Shown here piece by piece: positions 1 to 8,971 of a DNA stretch of 64,000 nucleotides. The stretch comes from JAQGMV01 sp963828715. Lineage in GTDB: Bacteria; Pseudomonadota; Gammaproteobacteria; Burkholderiales; SG8-41. Location of the stretch: assembly GCA_963828715.1 (NCBI GenBank), contig CAWHFX010000005.1, forward strand, positions 310,001 to 374,000. Reading direction: 5' to 3'. Positions within the stretch are counted from its first letter, which is position 1. Each line of letters begins with the position of its first letter. The translations under genes were made by a program, and so were the position numbers. The notes under the pieces are model-generated. The model ran no database searches and was not told the DNA's origin. It was given only the letters and a program-made list of their open reading frames with translations.

Positions 1-1369
1 CTCGGTCCTGAAGAAATGCAGGTAGTGCTCCACGACGTCTTCGCCGAACGCCTGCTTCGCGAAAGCGCTCGATGCGAAGTTCTCCGTCGCTTCGGCAAGC
101 GTGTACGGCACCCGCGGCAGATTACGCGCCGCGTAGACGTCGCCGCTGAAGTGCTCCGGCGGCTCGATCACGATTGCGGATGCCGTCGAGGCCGGAAGCG
201 AGCGCGGCCGCAAAACCGAGATAGGGATTGCAGTCGGCGCCGGGGATGCGGCATTCGATACGCAGGCCGCTGTTTTTACCAACGACGCGAAAGCCGGCCG
301 TGCGATTGTCGTAGCTCCACGCGAGGCGGGTCGGCGCCCACGAGCCGTCCACGTAGCGCTTGTACGAATTGATGGTCGGCGCATAGAGCACCATCACGTC
401 CGGGACGTGAGCGATCCAGCCTCCGAGAAACCAGCGAAAGGCGTCGGAGCACTCGACCGGGCCGAGTCGCTTCTCGCCGGGAAACGCATTCTTTCCATCA
501 CGCCAGAGGCTGAAATGGATGTGACAACTCGAGCCCGCCTGTCCCGAGGCGAATTTGGCCATGAAGGTAACGCTCACCCCTGCCGCATCCGCCAGTTCCT
601 TCATGCACTGCTTGAAGACGACATGACGGTCCGCCATTTCGAGAGCCTCCGCGTAACGCACGTTGACTTCGTGCTGGCCCGGACCCCATTCGCCTTTCGA
701 GTTTTCGACCGGGACGCCCGAGCGTTTCAGATGACGCCGAACGGCCGCATGGAAGTCTTCGGTGCGCGTGCCCTGCAGGATGTGATAGTCCTCTAAATAC
801 CAGCCGCCCGGCGAAAGATCGCGGTAATCCCGTTCGTGTGCTTCGCGATAGCTCTTGCGAAAAAGATAATGCTCGAGCTCGGAGGCGGCGTATGCGTCGA
901 AGCCGAGTTCTTTGGCCGCGGCGAGCTGACGGCGGAGGATCGAGCGCGGCGCGACACTCACGTAATCGTGCGTCTTCTCGTTCCGGAGATCGCACAGAAC
1001 GAACGCCGACTTCTCCAGCCAGCTCGCGACGCGCAGCGTCTTGAAGTCCGGCACGAGATGGAAGTCGCCATACCCCAGCTCCCAGTTCGCGAAGCGGTAA
1101 CCGGGGACAGGCTCCATCTCCATATCGGTGGTGAGAAGGTAATCGCATCCGTGCGCGCCTTCCTGCACGACGTCATCCAGGAACATGCCGGCATCGAAAC
1201 GCTTGCCAAAAAGCCGGCCGTAGTGATCCGTGAAGCCCACCACCACCGTTTCGATCTCGCCACGCTCGACACGGTCGCGCAGCTCGTCCGGTTCCAGCAT
1301 GCCTTGAATGGAGGTCGGGTTCTGGCTCAAACGCGTGTCCTCTCGGGAGCGCTGTCGCTCGTCGCTCAT
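1..1369 (-). CDS. Glutamine synthetase family protein, partial at the window edge, one frameshift
   Basis: ATP-dependent ligase of the glutamine synthetase fold, expected to amidate the gamma-carboxylate of glutamate with ammonia or an amine in the cytosol. From the ATG at 1369 the N-terminal beta-grasp spans roughly residues 25–125. The catalytic domain follows, with ASELEHYLF (162–170), the GPGQHEVN loop (229–236), HIHFSLW (283–289) and NRTAGFR (355–361). The open frame stops at 122, but the other frame continues with EHFSGDVYAARNLPR and runs off the left edge, as expected for the family C-terminus. Deleting one base near 170 restores NR-IEPPEHF. It lies downstream of folA on the same strand. 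The exact acceptor (ammonia or a polyamine) cannot be read from sequence, so I do not assign glnA. Confidence 0.85.
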
Positions 1370-1390
1370 CCGTTAGCAAGAAACGTGCGC

Positions 1391-1885
1391 TTACTGCGTC
1401 GTTGAATGCGGGTGAGCCGGTGCAGGTTGGCGTTCAAGAACGGCGACGCGATACGCATGCGGGTGCTTGTCATCGGCCGGATGATGCTCGACCTGCGTTT
1501 CGCGCCACTCTGTCAGGTCGAATTCGGGCATAAACGTGTCACCCGGCGGCTCGGCATCCACGGTCGTGAGATAGAGCCTGTGCGCGATCGGCAATGTGGC
1601 GCAAAACAATTCCGCACCGCCGATCACGAATACCTCGTCGTCATTGGCTGCAGCCGCGAGCGCGTCGTCGATCGAATGCACCACAACCGCGCCGGGCACA
1701 GTGTAGCCGCGCTGGCGTGTGACGATGACCGTCGTGCGCCCCGGCAGCAGACGTCCGATCGATTCGTACGTGCGGCGCCCCATGACGATGTGGTGACCGA
1801 TCGTGAGTCGCTTGAACAGCTTGAGCTCGTCAGGAAGATGCCACGGGATCCTGTTGCCCGCGCCGATTACCCGGTTGCGGGCCAT
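1391..1885 (-). CDS. folA: Dihydrofolate reductase
   Basis: NADPH-dependent reduction of dihydrofolate to tetrahydrofolate, the partner reaction to the thyA gene upstream, which oxidises methylene-THF to dihydrofolate. Visible motifs are RNRVIG, IPWHLPDEL with the acidic catalytic residue as Glu, MGRRTYESIG and VFVIGGAELF. The only ATG (1885) would omit the first beta-strand. The codons just upstream (about 1886–1903) read ISLIVA in frame, exactly what a DHFR N-terminus should have, yet no ATG, GTG or TTG precedes them. The true start is therefore probably around 1903 with a non-standard or mis-sequenced codon. The upstream spacer to thyA carries heptamer repeats. Function is firm; the start is not. 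Confidence 0.93.
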   Translation of the reverse strand: MARNRVIGAGNRIPWHLPDELKLFKRLTIGHHIVMGRRTYESIGRLLPGRTTVIVTRQRGYTVPGAVVVHSIDDALAAAANDDEVFVIGGAELFCATLPIAHRLYLTTVDAEPPGDTFMPEFDLTEWRETQVEHHPADDKHPHAYRVAVLERQPAPAHPHSTTQ

Positions 1886-1904
1886 TGCGACGATCAGGGA
1901 GATT

Positions 1905-1957
1905 GGTGACCGGTGAGCGGAGTGACCGGTGACCGGTGACCGGTGACGGGTGACGAC
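1905..1957. repeat. Imperfect GGTGACC tandem heptamer tract
   Basis: Seven-base units reading GGTGACC on the plus strand are repeated, with slight drift, in the spacer between thyA and folA. They end almost exactly where the folA coding sequence should begin, so they occupy the folA translation-initiation region. Such tracts can change copy number by slippage; an effect on folA is inference only. Confidence 0.75.
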
Positions 1958-2004
1958 GCATCACCGTGGTTTTCATCACTCATCACACTTCACTCGTCAC
2001 TCGT

Positions 2005-2799
2005 TCAAACAGCTATCGGCGCGCGTATCGCCGGGTGCGGATCGTAGCCTTCGAGCGTGAAGTCGCCGTACGTGAACGCGAAGAGGTCCTTTACCGCCGG
2101 ATTGAGTTTCATGACCGGAAGCGTGCGCGGCGCGCGTGACAACTGTTCGCGCGCCTGGTCGAGATGATTGAGATACAGGTGCGTGTCGCCGAACGTGTGC
2201 ACGAAGTCGCCGAGCTTCAATCCGCACACCTGTGCGACCATCATCGTCAGCAAGGCGTAGGAAGCGATGTTGAACGGCACGCCGAGGAAGATGTCGGCGC
2301 TGCGCTGGTAGAGCTGGCACGAGAGGCGCCGGTCTGCCACATAGAACTGGAAGAGCGCGTGGCACGGCATGAGCGCCATCTTGTCGAGGTCCGCGACGTT
2401 CCACGCCGATACGATCATGCGACGCGAGTCCGGATTCGTGCGCAGTTGTTGCAGCACCTGCGAAATCTGATCGATGTGACGGCCGTCCGGTGCGGGCCAC
2501 GAGCGCCACTGATAACCGTAAATCGGCCCGAGCTCGCCGTTTTCGTCTGCCCACTCGTTCCAGATACTGACGCCGTTTTCTTTGAGGTAGCGGACGTTGG
2601 TTTCACCTTTCAGGAACCACAGTAACTCGTGAACGATCGACTTGAGGTGCACCCGCTTCGTGGTAAGCAGCGGAAAGCCGGCATTCAGATCGAATCGAAG
2701 CTGTGCGCCGAAGACACTGAGCGTGCCCGTACCGGTCCGATCGTTCTTGCGCGTGCCGTGTTCGAGGATCTGGCGCATGAGATCGAGGTAGAGACGCAT
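2005..2799 (-). CDS. thyA: Thymidylate synthase
   Basis: Methylates dUMP to dTMP with methylene-tetrahydrofolate, producing the dihydrofolate that FolA recycles. The start at 2799 (MRLYLDLMRQIL) gives 264 residues, the classic ThyA length and N-terminus; a longer in-frame opening upstream would run into the divergent peptidase gene and is rejected. Motifs: NDRTGTGTLSVFG (folate/phosphate site), the catalytic Cys in LMPCHALFQF, QLYQRSADIFLGVPFN and the family C-terminus GYDPHPAIRAPIAV. Transcribed toward folA with about 95 bases between them; the two probably form one unit, possibly with the glutamine synthetase-like gene. Confidence 0.98.
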   Translation of the reverse strand: MRLYLDLMRQILEHGTRKNDRTGTGTLSVFGAQLRFDLNAGFPLLTTKRVHLKSIVHELLWFLKGETNVRYLKENGVSIWNEWADENGELGPIYGYQWRSWPAPDGRHIDQISQVLQQLRTNPDSRRMIVSAWNVADLDKMALMPCHALFQFYVADRRLSCQLYQRSADIFLGVPFNIASYALLTMMVAQVCGLKLGDFVHTFGDTHLYLNHLDQAREQLSRAPRTLPVMKLNPAVKDLFAFTYGDFTLEGYDPHPAIRAPIAV

Positions 2800-2849
2800 G
2801 CCGGTCGTCCTGCAAGGTGTTGGCGAAATTCTAGCCGCAAACGCGTTGC

Positions 2850-2855
2850 TATAAT
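2850..2855 (+). promoter_or_regulatory. Candidate -10 box (TATAAT) for the M17 aminopeptidase gene
   Basis: A perfect TATAAT ends 11 bases before the ATG at 2867, which would give a very short leader. No convincing -35 is seen at the usual spacing, so this rests on the -10 alone. Confidence 0.35.
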
Positions 2856-2866
2856 CGACGCCTGCG

Positions 2867-4321
2867 ATGCTTGCACAACTCGAAAAACGCGCTACGCCGG
2901 CCACGAGCGCAGAAGCGAAGCGCGCGCGCCACTTGCTCGTGGTCCTGCCGAAGGCGGACGCGACCGGCGTGCCGTTTGCCGACGCGCTGAATGTCGCGCT
3001 CGAGCGGCGGAAGAAAAAGCGCGACGAGCTGGCGAAGGCGCCCCTCACGACGGATCTCCCGCATGGCGCAATCGCATCGTGGATCATCGACGATGCCGCG
3101 CGGCCGTTGTTCGAGCGCCAGACGCGCATTCGCAAGGCGCTGCAGCCACTCCTCGCCGAGCACCCGGCCGAGATCACGATCTGCGTTTACGGTACCGTTG
3201 CCGAGCGACGTGCTGCGGCACAGGTCGCCGTGTATGCCGCCTGGGTCAATGGGGTCGTGCTGCCTCAACACAAGAAGCAGAGCCAGGGCGAGCCGCTGCG
3301 ACGCATTCGCCTGTACGGCGATGCCGCGCCCGACGCATATGCCGCGCAGCGAGCCAAAGCGGAAGGCAACGTGTTGTGCCGCGAGCTGACGGTGCTTCCG
3401 CCGAACGAGCTTACGCCCGGCGCCTACCGGACGCGCGTCAAAGCGCTTGCGAGGCACGCAGGCTGGAAGGTCGAGGAGCTCGATATGAGACGCCTGCGCA
3501 AAATCGGCGCCGGCGCGTTCGTCGCGGTTGCAAAGGGAAGCGAAGACGAAGACGCGGCGATCGTGCGGCTCATGTACCGCCCCCGTCGCGCAGCGAAGAA
3601 GATCGCGCTGGTGGGCAAAGGCATCTGTTTCGATACCGGCGGCCACAATCTCAAACCCGCGCGTTACATGGCCGGCATGCATGAGGACATGAACGGTTCC
3701 GCGGTGGCGCTCGGTATTCTGCACGCAGCCTCGCAGGCGCGACTGCCGGTCGCGATCGACTGCTGGCTCGCGCTCGCACAGAATCTCATCAGCCCGCGCG
3801 CATACAAGCAGAACGACATCGTCACTGCCCTGAATGGAACGACGATCGAGATCGTGCACACCGATGCGGAAGGACGCATGGTGCTTGCGGACACGCTGAC
3901 GCTCGCAGCGCGCGAAAAGCCGGACCTGATCGTCGACTTCGCAACGCTCACGGGCAGCATGCATGTGGCGCTCGGAGACCGTTACAGCGGGATTTTCGCG
4001 AGCAGTGACGAGATCGCACGCGAAGCGCTGGCCGCTGCGCGCATGTCCGGGGAGCGGATCGCAGTATTTCCGATGGACGACGACTACGACGAGGCACTCG
4101 AAAGCCCGGTCGCCGACGTAAAGCAATGCACGCTCGAAGGCGGCGCCGATCACATTCTCGCGGCCCGTCTTCTCCGGCGTTTCACGGAGGATCGGCCGTG
4201 GATACACATGGACCTTTCCGGCTCGAGCTGCAAGGGCGGGCTCGGCGCGGTGGCAACCGATGTCACCGGCTTCGGCGTGGCATGGGGATATGCGCTGCTT
4301 CAGTCGCTCGTGCAATCGTAA
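2867..4321 (+). CDS. M17 family leucyl aminopeptidase
   Basis: Cytosolic two-metal aminopeptidase releasing N-terminal residues from peptides, 484 residues. The N-terminal half (to about 160) is the divergent M17 regulatory domain. The catalytic domain carries the complete metal and catalytic set: K251 and D256 in VGKGICFDTGG, K263 in NLKP, D274 in HEDMNG, and D333, E335 and R337 in HTDAEGRM. The core differs a little from classical PepA (HEDMNGSAV in place of the usual K.DMGGAA), so I do not give the pepA symbol. Divergent from thyA, followed after 39 bases by aroC on the same strand. Confidence 0.93.
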   Translation: MLAQLEKRATPATSAEAKRARHLLVVLPKADATGVPFADALNVALERRKKKRDELAKAPLTTDLPHGAIASWIIDDAARPLFERQTRIRKALQPLLAEHPAEITICVYGTVAERRAAAQVAVYAAWVNGVVLPQHKKQSQGEPLRRIRLYGDAAPDAYAAQRAKAEGNVLCRELTVLPPNELTPGAYRTRVKALARHAGWKVEELDMRRLRKIGAGAFVAVAKGSEDEDAAIVRLMYRPRRAAKKIALVGKGICFDTGGHNLKPARYMAGMHEDMNGSAVALGILHAASQARLPVAIDCWLALAQNLISPRAYKQNDIVTALNGTTIEIVHTDAEGRMVLADTLTLAAREKPDLIVDFATLTGSMHVALGDRYSGIFASSDEIAREALAAARMSGERIAVFPMDDDYDEALESPVADVKQCTLEGGADHILAARLLRRFTEDRPWIHMDLSGSSCKGGLGAVATDVTGFGVAWGYALLQSLVQS

Positions 4322-4360
4322 GTCGCTAAAATCGCGGTTTCGTCTCCCGCACCGCCCATC

Positions 4361-5524
4361 ATGTCCGGCAGCACGCTCGGCACGCTCTTCACCGTCACAT
4401 CGTTCGGCGAAAGTCACGGACCCGCGATCGGCTGCGTAGTCGATGGCTGCCCGCCCGGAATGACGCTCTCCGAGGCGGATATCCAGCCCGAGCTCGACCG
4501 CCGCAAGCCCGGGACCTCGCGTCACGTCACGCAACGGCGGGAGGAAGATCGGGTCGAAATTCTCTCTGGCGTGTTCGAAGGCAAAACGACGGGCACCCCG
4601 ATCGGGCTTCTCATCCGCAACGAGGACGCACGCAGCAAGGACTATTCGAAGATCAAGGACATGTTCCGGCCGGGACATGCCGACTACACGTATCTTCAGA
4701 AGTACGGTACGCGTGATTACCGCGGCGGCGGCCGCCAGTCCGCACGCGAAACCGCCGTGCGCGTCGCGGCGGGTGCGATCGCGAAGAAATGGCTGCGCGA
4801 GAAGTACGGGATCGAGATACGCGGTTACATGTCGCAGCTCGGTCCCATCGAGATTCCGTTCCGGTCATGGGAAGGCGTTTACGACAATCCGTTCTTCATC
4901 GCGGATGCTGGTTACGTCGCGGAGCTCGAGCAGTTCATGGATCGGCTGCGCAAGTCGGGCGATTCGGTCGGCGCGAAGATCACGACAGTCGCCAGTGGCG
5001 TGCCCGTCGGCTGGGGTGAGCCCGTCTACGACAAGCTCGACGCGGATCTCGCGTACAACATGATGAGCATCAACGCCGTCAAAGGCGTCGAGATCGGCGC
5101 CGGCTTCCGCGCGGTCGAGCAGAAAGGAACGGAGCACTCCGACGAGATGACGCCGCAGGGCTTCGTCACGAACAACGCCGGCGGGATCCTCGGCGGGATC
5201 TCCACCGGGCAGGACGTGGTCGTGCACGTCGCGATCAAGCCCACGTCGAGCATTCGGCTGAAGCGGCATACGGTCGACGTCAGGGGTCAGGCAACGACGA
5301 TCGAGACGCACGGCCGTCACGATCCGTGCGTCGGCATTCGGGCGACGCCGATCTGCGAAGCGATGATGGCGCTGACGCTGATCGATCATGCGTTGCGCCA
5401 TCGCGCGCAGAACGCGGACGTCGTTTCGTCCACGCCGCGCATTGCCGCACAGGCTCCCGCTGAAGCGATCGCCCGTTTGCGCGCGGCCGCCGCAGTCGAG
5501 GATCCGGAGCCGGACGAGGCTTAA
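4361..5524 (+). CDS. aroC: Chorismate synthase
   Basis: Last step of the shikimate pathway: anti-elimination of phosphate from EPSP to chorismate, using reduced FMN. 387 residues from ATG 4361. The signatures are clear: FGESHGPAIG near the N-terminus, RRKPGTSRHVTQRREEDRVE, FRPGHADYTY, GGGRQSARETA, and the C-terminal GRHDPCVGIRATPICEAM. Chorismate feeds the trp genes about 9 kb downstream. The 3' end is 8 bases from the start of a transporter gene on the same strand. Confidence 0.98.
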   Translation: MSGSTLGTLFTVTSFGESHGPAIGCVVDGCPPGMTLSEADIQPELDRRKPGTSRHVTQRREEDRVEILSGVFEGKTTGTPIGLLIRNEDARSKDYSKIKDMFRPGHADYTYLQKYGTRDYRGGGRQSARETAVRVAAGAIAKKWLREKYGIEIRGYMSQLGPIEIPFRSWEGVYDNPFFIADAGYVAELEQFMDRLRKSGDSVGAKITTVASGVPVGWGEPVYDKLDADLAYNMMSINAVKGVEIGAGFRAVEQKGTEHSDEMTPQGFVTNNAGGILGGISTGQDVVVHVAIKPTSSIRLKRHTVDVRGQATTIETHGRHDPCVGIRATPICEAMMALTLIDHALRHRAQNADVVSSTPRIAAQAPAEAIARLRAAAAVEDPEPDEA

Positions 5525-5532
5525 CTCATCCG

Positions 5533-6700
5533 GTGGTCGAGCGCATTCCGTACCGGCGGCTCGCCGGTTTTTATTTTTTCTATTTCGCCTATCTCGGCAT
5601 CTTCGCACCGTTCTTCGGCCTCTATCTCGAGAGCATACGGCTGACCCCGTTCGACATCGGCGTGCTGATGTCGCTACCGCAGGTCACCCGCATCGTCGCG
5701 CCGCACCTGTGGGGCTGGCTCGCCGATCGCGGGCGCCACCGCATGCGCGTCGTGCGCATGACGGGAATCGCGGGGACCATCGCGTTCGTCGGCGTCTTTG
5801 CCGGAACGCAGTTCGCGCTGCTGTTTGCAACGCTCTTCGCGATGACGTTTTTCTGGAGCGCCGCGCTGCCGCTCATGGAGGCGACAACGCTCAGCCATCT
5901 CGGAGAAGAGACCTCGCGCTACGGTCCGGTGCGTGTGTGGGGCTCGGTCGGCTTCATCGTCGCCGTGATCGGTGCCGGCTATATTCTCGACCGCTCGTCG
6001 CTCTCGGTCGTGCCCGCGCTCGTGCTGGCGATGATGCTGGGCATGCTCGCTTGCACCTACGCCGTCCCGGAGGCGCGCGCCGGCACTGCACGAGACGCCG
6101 CAATCGTTCGGGCGCGTTCTGGTGCGACCCGAGGTGCTGGCGCTCATTGCGGGTGGCGCGTTCATGTCGGCCGCACATGGCCCGTACTACACCTTCTATT
6201 CGATCCACCTGGTCGCGGAAGGCTACAGCAAGGGTGCCACCGGATGGCTGTGGGCGCTCGGCGTCATCTGCGAGATCGGCATCTTCGCGTGGATGCCGCG
6301 CCTGTATCAGGCATTCACGCTGCGCCAGATCCTGATCGCCAGCTTCATGCTCGCGGTGATGCGCTTTCTGATCATCGGCTGGCTGGCGCAGAGCCTGGCC
6401 GCGTTGCTGTTCGCGCAGGTGCTGCACGCAGCCACGTTCGGTTCCTTCCACGCCGCGTCGATCGGCTACGTGCACCGCATTTTTCGCGGCGACATGCAGG
6501 CGCGGGGGCAGGCGATCTACGGCAGTTTCGCGTTCGGTCTCGGCGGTGCGCTGGGTTCGTTTGCCAGCGGCTATGTCTGGGAGCATTCGGGACCGGCGCT
6601 CACGTTCACGCTCGGCGCAGGCTGTGCGGCGCTCGGCGGTCTCATCTTTGCCTTCGGCTCCGCCGCCGGCTCGCCGCGAGCCCGGCCGGCACGCCTGTAG
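5533..6700 (+). CDS. MFS transporter of the 3-phenylpropionate-permease-like type, one frameshift
   Basis: Twelve-helix inner-membrane transporter of the MFS_1-like/HcaT type; substrate unknown. It starts with GTG 5533 (MVERIPYRR). Helices 1–6 are read in one frame to about residue 182, and helices 7–12 in the next frame from about 6083 to the stop at 6700. One extra base near 6079 explains the switch: removing it reads EAR-PALHETPQSFGRVLVRP without a break, for 388 residues. The inter-domain loop motif WGWLADRGRHRMRV is present. It lies 8 bases after aroC. Confidence 0.85.
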
Positions 6701-6759
6701 CACCTCGCGGCGCGGGGTAACTCACTGATCCCCTGCTGGGGAACCAGTTGCCGTGCCTA

Positions 6760-6765
6760 TATAAT
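6760..6765 (+). promoter_or_regulatory. Candidate -10 box (TATAAT) before leuC
   Basis: A TATAAT hexamer lies 26 bases before the leuC ATG, in the 91-base gap after the transporter. The upstream 17-base-spaced hexamer is a poor -35, so support is partial. Confidence 0.35.
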
Positions 6766-6791
6766 TACGGGTTTTCACGACGGATTCGCAG

Positions 6792-8201
6792 ATGGCACGC
6801 ACGCTCTACGACAAATTGTGGGAAGCCCACGTCGTGCGCGAGGAGCAGGACGGCACGGCTTTGATCTACATCGACCGTCATCTGGTACACGAGGTGACGA
6901 GCCCGCAGGCGTACGAAGGCCTGGAACAGGCCGGCCGTAAGCCGTGGCGCGTCGACTCTGTGGTGGCCACGGCCGATCACAACACGCCGACCAAGGATTG
7001 GGACAAAGGTATCCGCGATCCGGTGTCGCGCCTGCAGGTCGAAACGCTGGATGCGAACATGAAGAAGTTCGGCGCGAAGGTTTACTTTCCCTTCCTCGAC
7101 ACGAAGCAGGGGATCGTTCACGTGATCGGTCCCGAGCAGGGGGCGACGCTGCCCGGCATGACGGTCGTCTGCGGCGACTCGCACACGAGCACGCATGGCG
7201 CGTTCGGGGCGCTCGCGTTCGGCATCGGCACCAGCGAAGTGGAGCACGTGCTCGCAACGCAATGCATGGTCATGAAGAAGTCGAAGACGATGCAGGTGCT
7301 CGTCGACGGCAAGCTCGGCCCCGGCGTTACTGCCAAGGACATCACGCTCGCCGTCATCGGGAAAATCGGCAGCGGTGGCGGTACCGGTTACGCCATCGAA
7401 TACGCCGGCGAAGCGATCCGCGGTCTCACGATGGAAGGCCGGATGACCTTGTGCAACATGGCGATCGAAGCCGGCGCGCGTACGGGTCTCGTCGCCGTGG
7501 ACGAGAAGACCATCGCCTATGTCAAGGGCAAGGCGTTCGCGCCACAGGGCAAGCTCTGGGATGACGCGGTTGAATACTGGCGCACGCTGCAGAGCGACGA
7601 CGGTGCGCGCTTCGACCAGGTTGTCACGCTGCGTGCCGAGGACATCAAGCCGCAGGTGACCTGGGGCACGAACCCGCAGATGGTGGTGGCCGTGGACGGC
7701 AAGGTACCCGATCCTGCAGGCGAGAAAGATCCCGTGCAGCGCGAGTGGATGGAACGCGCGCTGAAGTACATGGCGCTCGAGCCGAACACGCCGATCAAGG
7801 ACATCAAGCTCGACAAAATCTTCATCGGCTCGTGCACGAACTCGCGTATCGAAGACCTGCGTGCGGCTGCGCAGGTCGTCAAAGGCAAGCACGTCGCGCC
7901 GAATATCAAGCTCGCGCTGGTCGTGCCCGGCTCAGGGCCGGTCAAGGCACAGGCGGAGAGCGAAGGCCTCGACGCCGTCTTCACCGCCGCCGGCTTCGAA
8001 TGGCGCCAGCCGGGCTGCTCCATGTGCCTCGGCATGAATGACGATCAGCTTTCGCCGGGCGAACGCTGCGCGTCGACTTCGAACCGCAACTTCGAAGGGC
8101 GGCAGGGACAGGGCGGGCGCACGCATCTCGTGTCACCCGCAATGGCTGCTGCTGCGGCGATCGCAGGTCATTTCGTGGATGTTCGGGAACCGCGTCAATG
8201 A
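6792..8201 (+). CDS. leuC: 3-isopropylmalate dehydratase large subunit
   Basis: Large subunit of the [4Fe-4S] isomerase converting 2- to 3-isopropylmalate in leucine synthesis, acting with LeuD. 469 residues. The cluster ligands are visible: C348 in IGSCTNSR, C409 and C412 in PGCSMCLGMN. Other aconitase-family motifs are DHNTPT (62–67), GDSHTSTHGAFG (128–139) and FIGSCTNSRIEDL. First gene of a tight leu operon; its stop overlaps the start of a small lipoprotein gene (ATGA), and leuD and leuB follow with zero or negative spacing. Confidence 0.99.
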   Translation: MARTLYDKLWEAHVVREEQDGTALIYIDRHLVHEVTSPQAYEGLEQAGRKPWRVDSVVATADHNTPTKDWDKGIRDPVSRLQVETLDANMKKFGAKVYFPFLDTKQGIVHVIGPEQGATLPGMTVVCGDSHTSTHGAFGALAFGIGTSEVEHVLATQCMVMKKSKTMQVLVDGKLGPGVTAKDITLAVIGKIGSGGGTGYAIEYAGEAIRGLTMEGRMTLCNMAIEAGARTGLVAVDEKTIAYVKGKAFAPQGKLWDDAVEYWRTLQSDDGARFDQVVTLRAEDIKPQVTWGTNPQMVVAVDGKVPDPAGEKDPVQREWMERALKYMALEPNTPIKDIKLDKIFIGSCTNSRIEDLRAAAQVVKGKHVAPNIKLALVVPGSGPVKAQAESEGLDAVFTAAGFEWRQPGCSMCLGMNDDQLSPGERCASTSNRNFEGRQGQGGRTHLVSPAMAAAAAIAGHFVDVREPRQ

Positions 8202-8332
8202 TGAAAAGACTCACGCCCATCGTGCTGCTGGTGCTGACTGCTGTCGTGCTTTGCGCGTGCAATACCATGCAGGGTTTCGGTAAGGACGTGGAAGCCACCG
8301 GCGAGGCGATACAGAGAAAGGCGACCAGGTAA
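8198..8332 (+). CDS. Entericidin A/B-like small lipoprotein embedded in the leu operon
   Basis: A 44-codon gene wedged exactly between leuC and leuD: its ATG overlaps the leuC stop (ATGA) and its TAA is followed immediately by the leuD ATG. The product begins MMKRLTPIVLLVLTAVVL, a signal peptide, then lipobox LCAC with the acylated Cys at 21, then NTMQGFGKDVEATGEAIQ. That mature part matches the entericidin family (short amphipathic lipoproteins with a C-NT-x-x-G-x-G-x-D pattern). In enterobacteria entericidins are an antidote/toxin lipoprotein pair; here there is only one and no partner, so a toxin role should not be assumed. The perfect fit between stop and start codons argues for translational coupling and real expression. 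Confidence 0.85.
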   Translation: MMKRLTPIVLLVLTAVVLCACNTMQGFGKDVEATGEAIQRKATR

Positions 8333-8971
8333 ATGGAAAAATTCGTACGGCAGGAAGGGCTCGTCGTGCCGCTCGATCGGGCCAACGTGGACACCGACGC
8401 CATCATTCCCAAGCAGTTCCTGAAATCGATCAAGCGCACCGGCTTCGGCCCGAACCTCTTCGACGAGTGGCGCTATCTGGATCGCGGCGAGCCGGACATG
8501 GACAACAGCAAACGTCCGCTCAACGCCGATTTCATACTGAACAAGCCGCAGTTTCGCGGCGCGACGGTCCTGCTCGCGCGCGAGAACTTCGGCTGCGGCT
8601 CCTCGCGCGAGCATGCGCCCTGGGCTTTGCTGCAGTACGGCTTCCAGGCCGTGATCGCGCCCAGCTTCGCCGACATCTTCTTCACCAACAGCCTCAAGAA
8701 CGGCCTGCTCGTGATCAAGCTCGACGGAAGCAAGGTCGATCAGCTTTTTCAGGAGGCGGAAGCGAAGGAGGGCTATCGGCTTGCCGTCGATCTCGAACAG
8801 CAGAGCATCACGACGCCCACGGGCGAGAGCTTCCATTTCGATATCGATCCGTTCCGCAAGCACTGCATCCTGAACGGCCTGGACGATATCGGTCTCACGC
8901 TCGCGCATGCTGACGAGATCCGCGCATTCGAGCAGAAACACAGGCGCGCGCAGCCCTGGCTGTTCGCATGA
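8333..8971 (+). CDS. leuD: 3-isopropylmalate dehydratase small subunit
   Basis: Swivel-domain partner of LeuC, 212 residues. It opens MEKFVRQEGLVVPLDRANVDTD, with the DTDAIIPKQFLK substrate loop, and has NFGCGSSREHAPWAL (about 84–98), both diagnostic of LeuD. It starts directly after the entericidin-like stop and overlaps leuB by four bases (ATGA), so stoichiometric translation with the rest of the leu operon is expected. Confidence 0.99.
   Translation: MEKFVRQEGLVVPLDRANVDTDAIIPKQFLKSIKRTGFGPNLFDEWRYLDRGEPDMDNSKRPLNADFILNKPQFRGATVLLARENFGCGSSREHAPWALLQYGFQAVIAPSFADIFFTNSLKNGLLVIKLDGSKVDQLFQEAEAKEGYRLAVDLEQQSITTPTGESFHFDIDPFRKHCILNGLDDIGLTLAHADEIRAFEQKHRRAQPWLFA

Noticed and set aside
1905..1957. 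GGTGACC tract as a phage attachment or origin iteron array
   Set aside because: No integrase, replication gene or DnaA-box cluster is near; it is a short slippage-type tract between thyA and folA.
2849..4678. A 609-codon open frame opposite the M17 aminopeptidase gene
   Set aside because: High-GC shadow frame: Arg/Ala-rich, no domain, no ribosome binding site, and the plus strand encodes a complete enzyme with all metal ligands.
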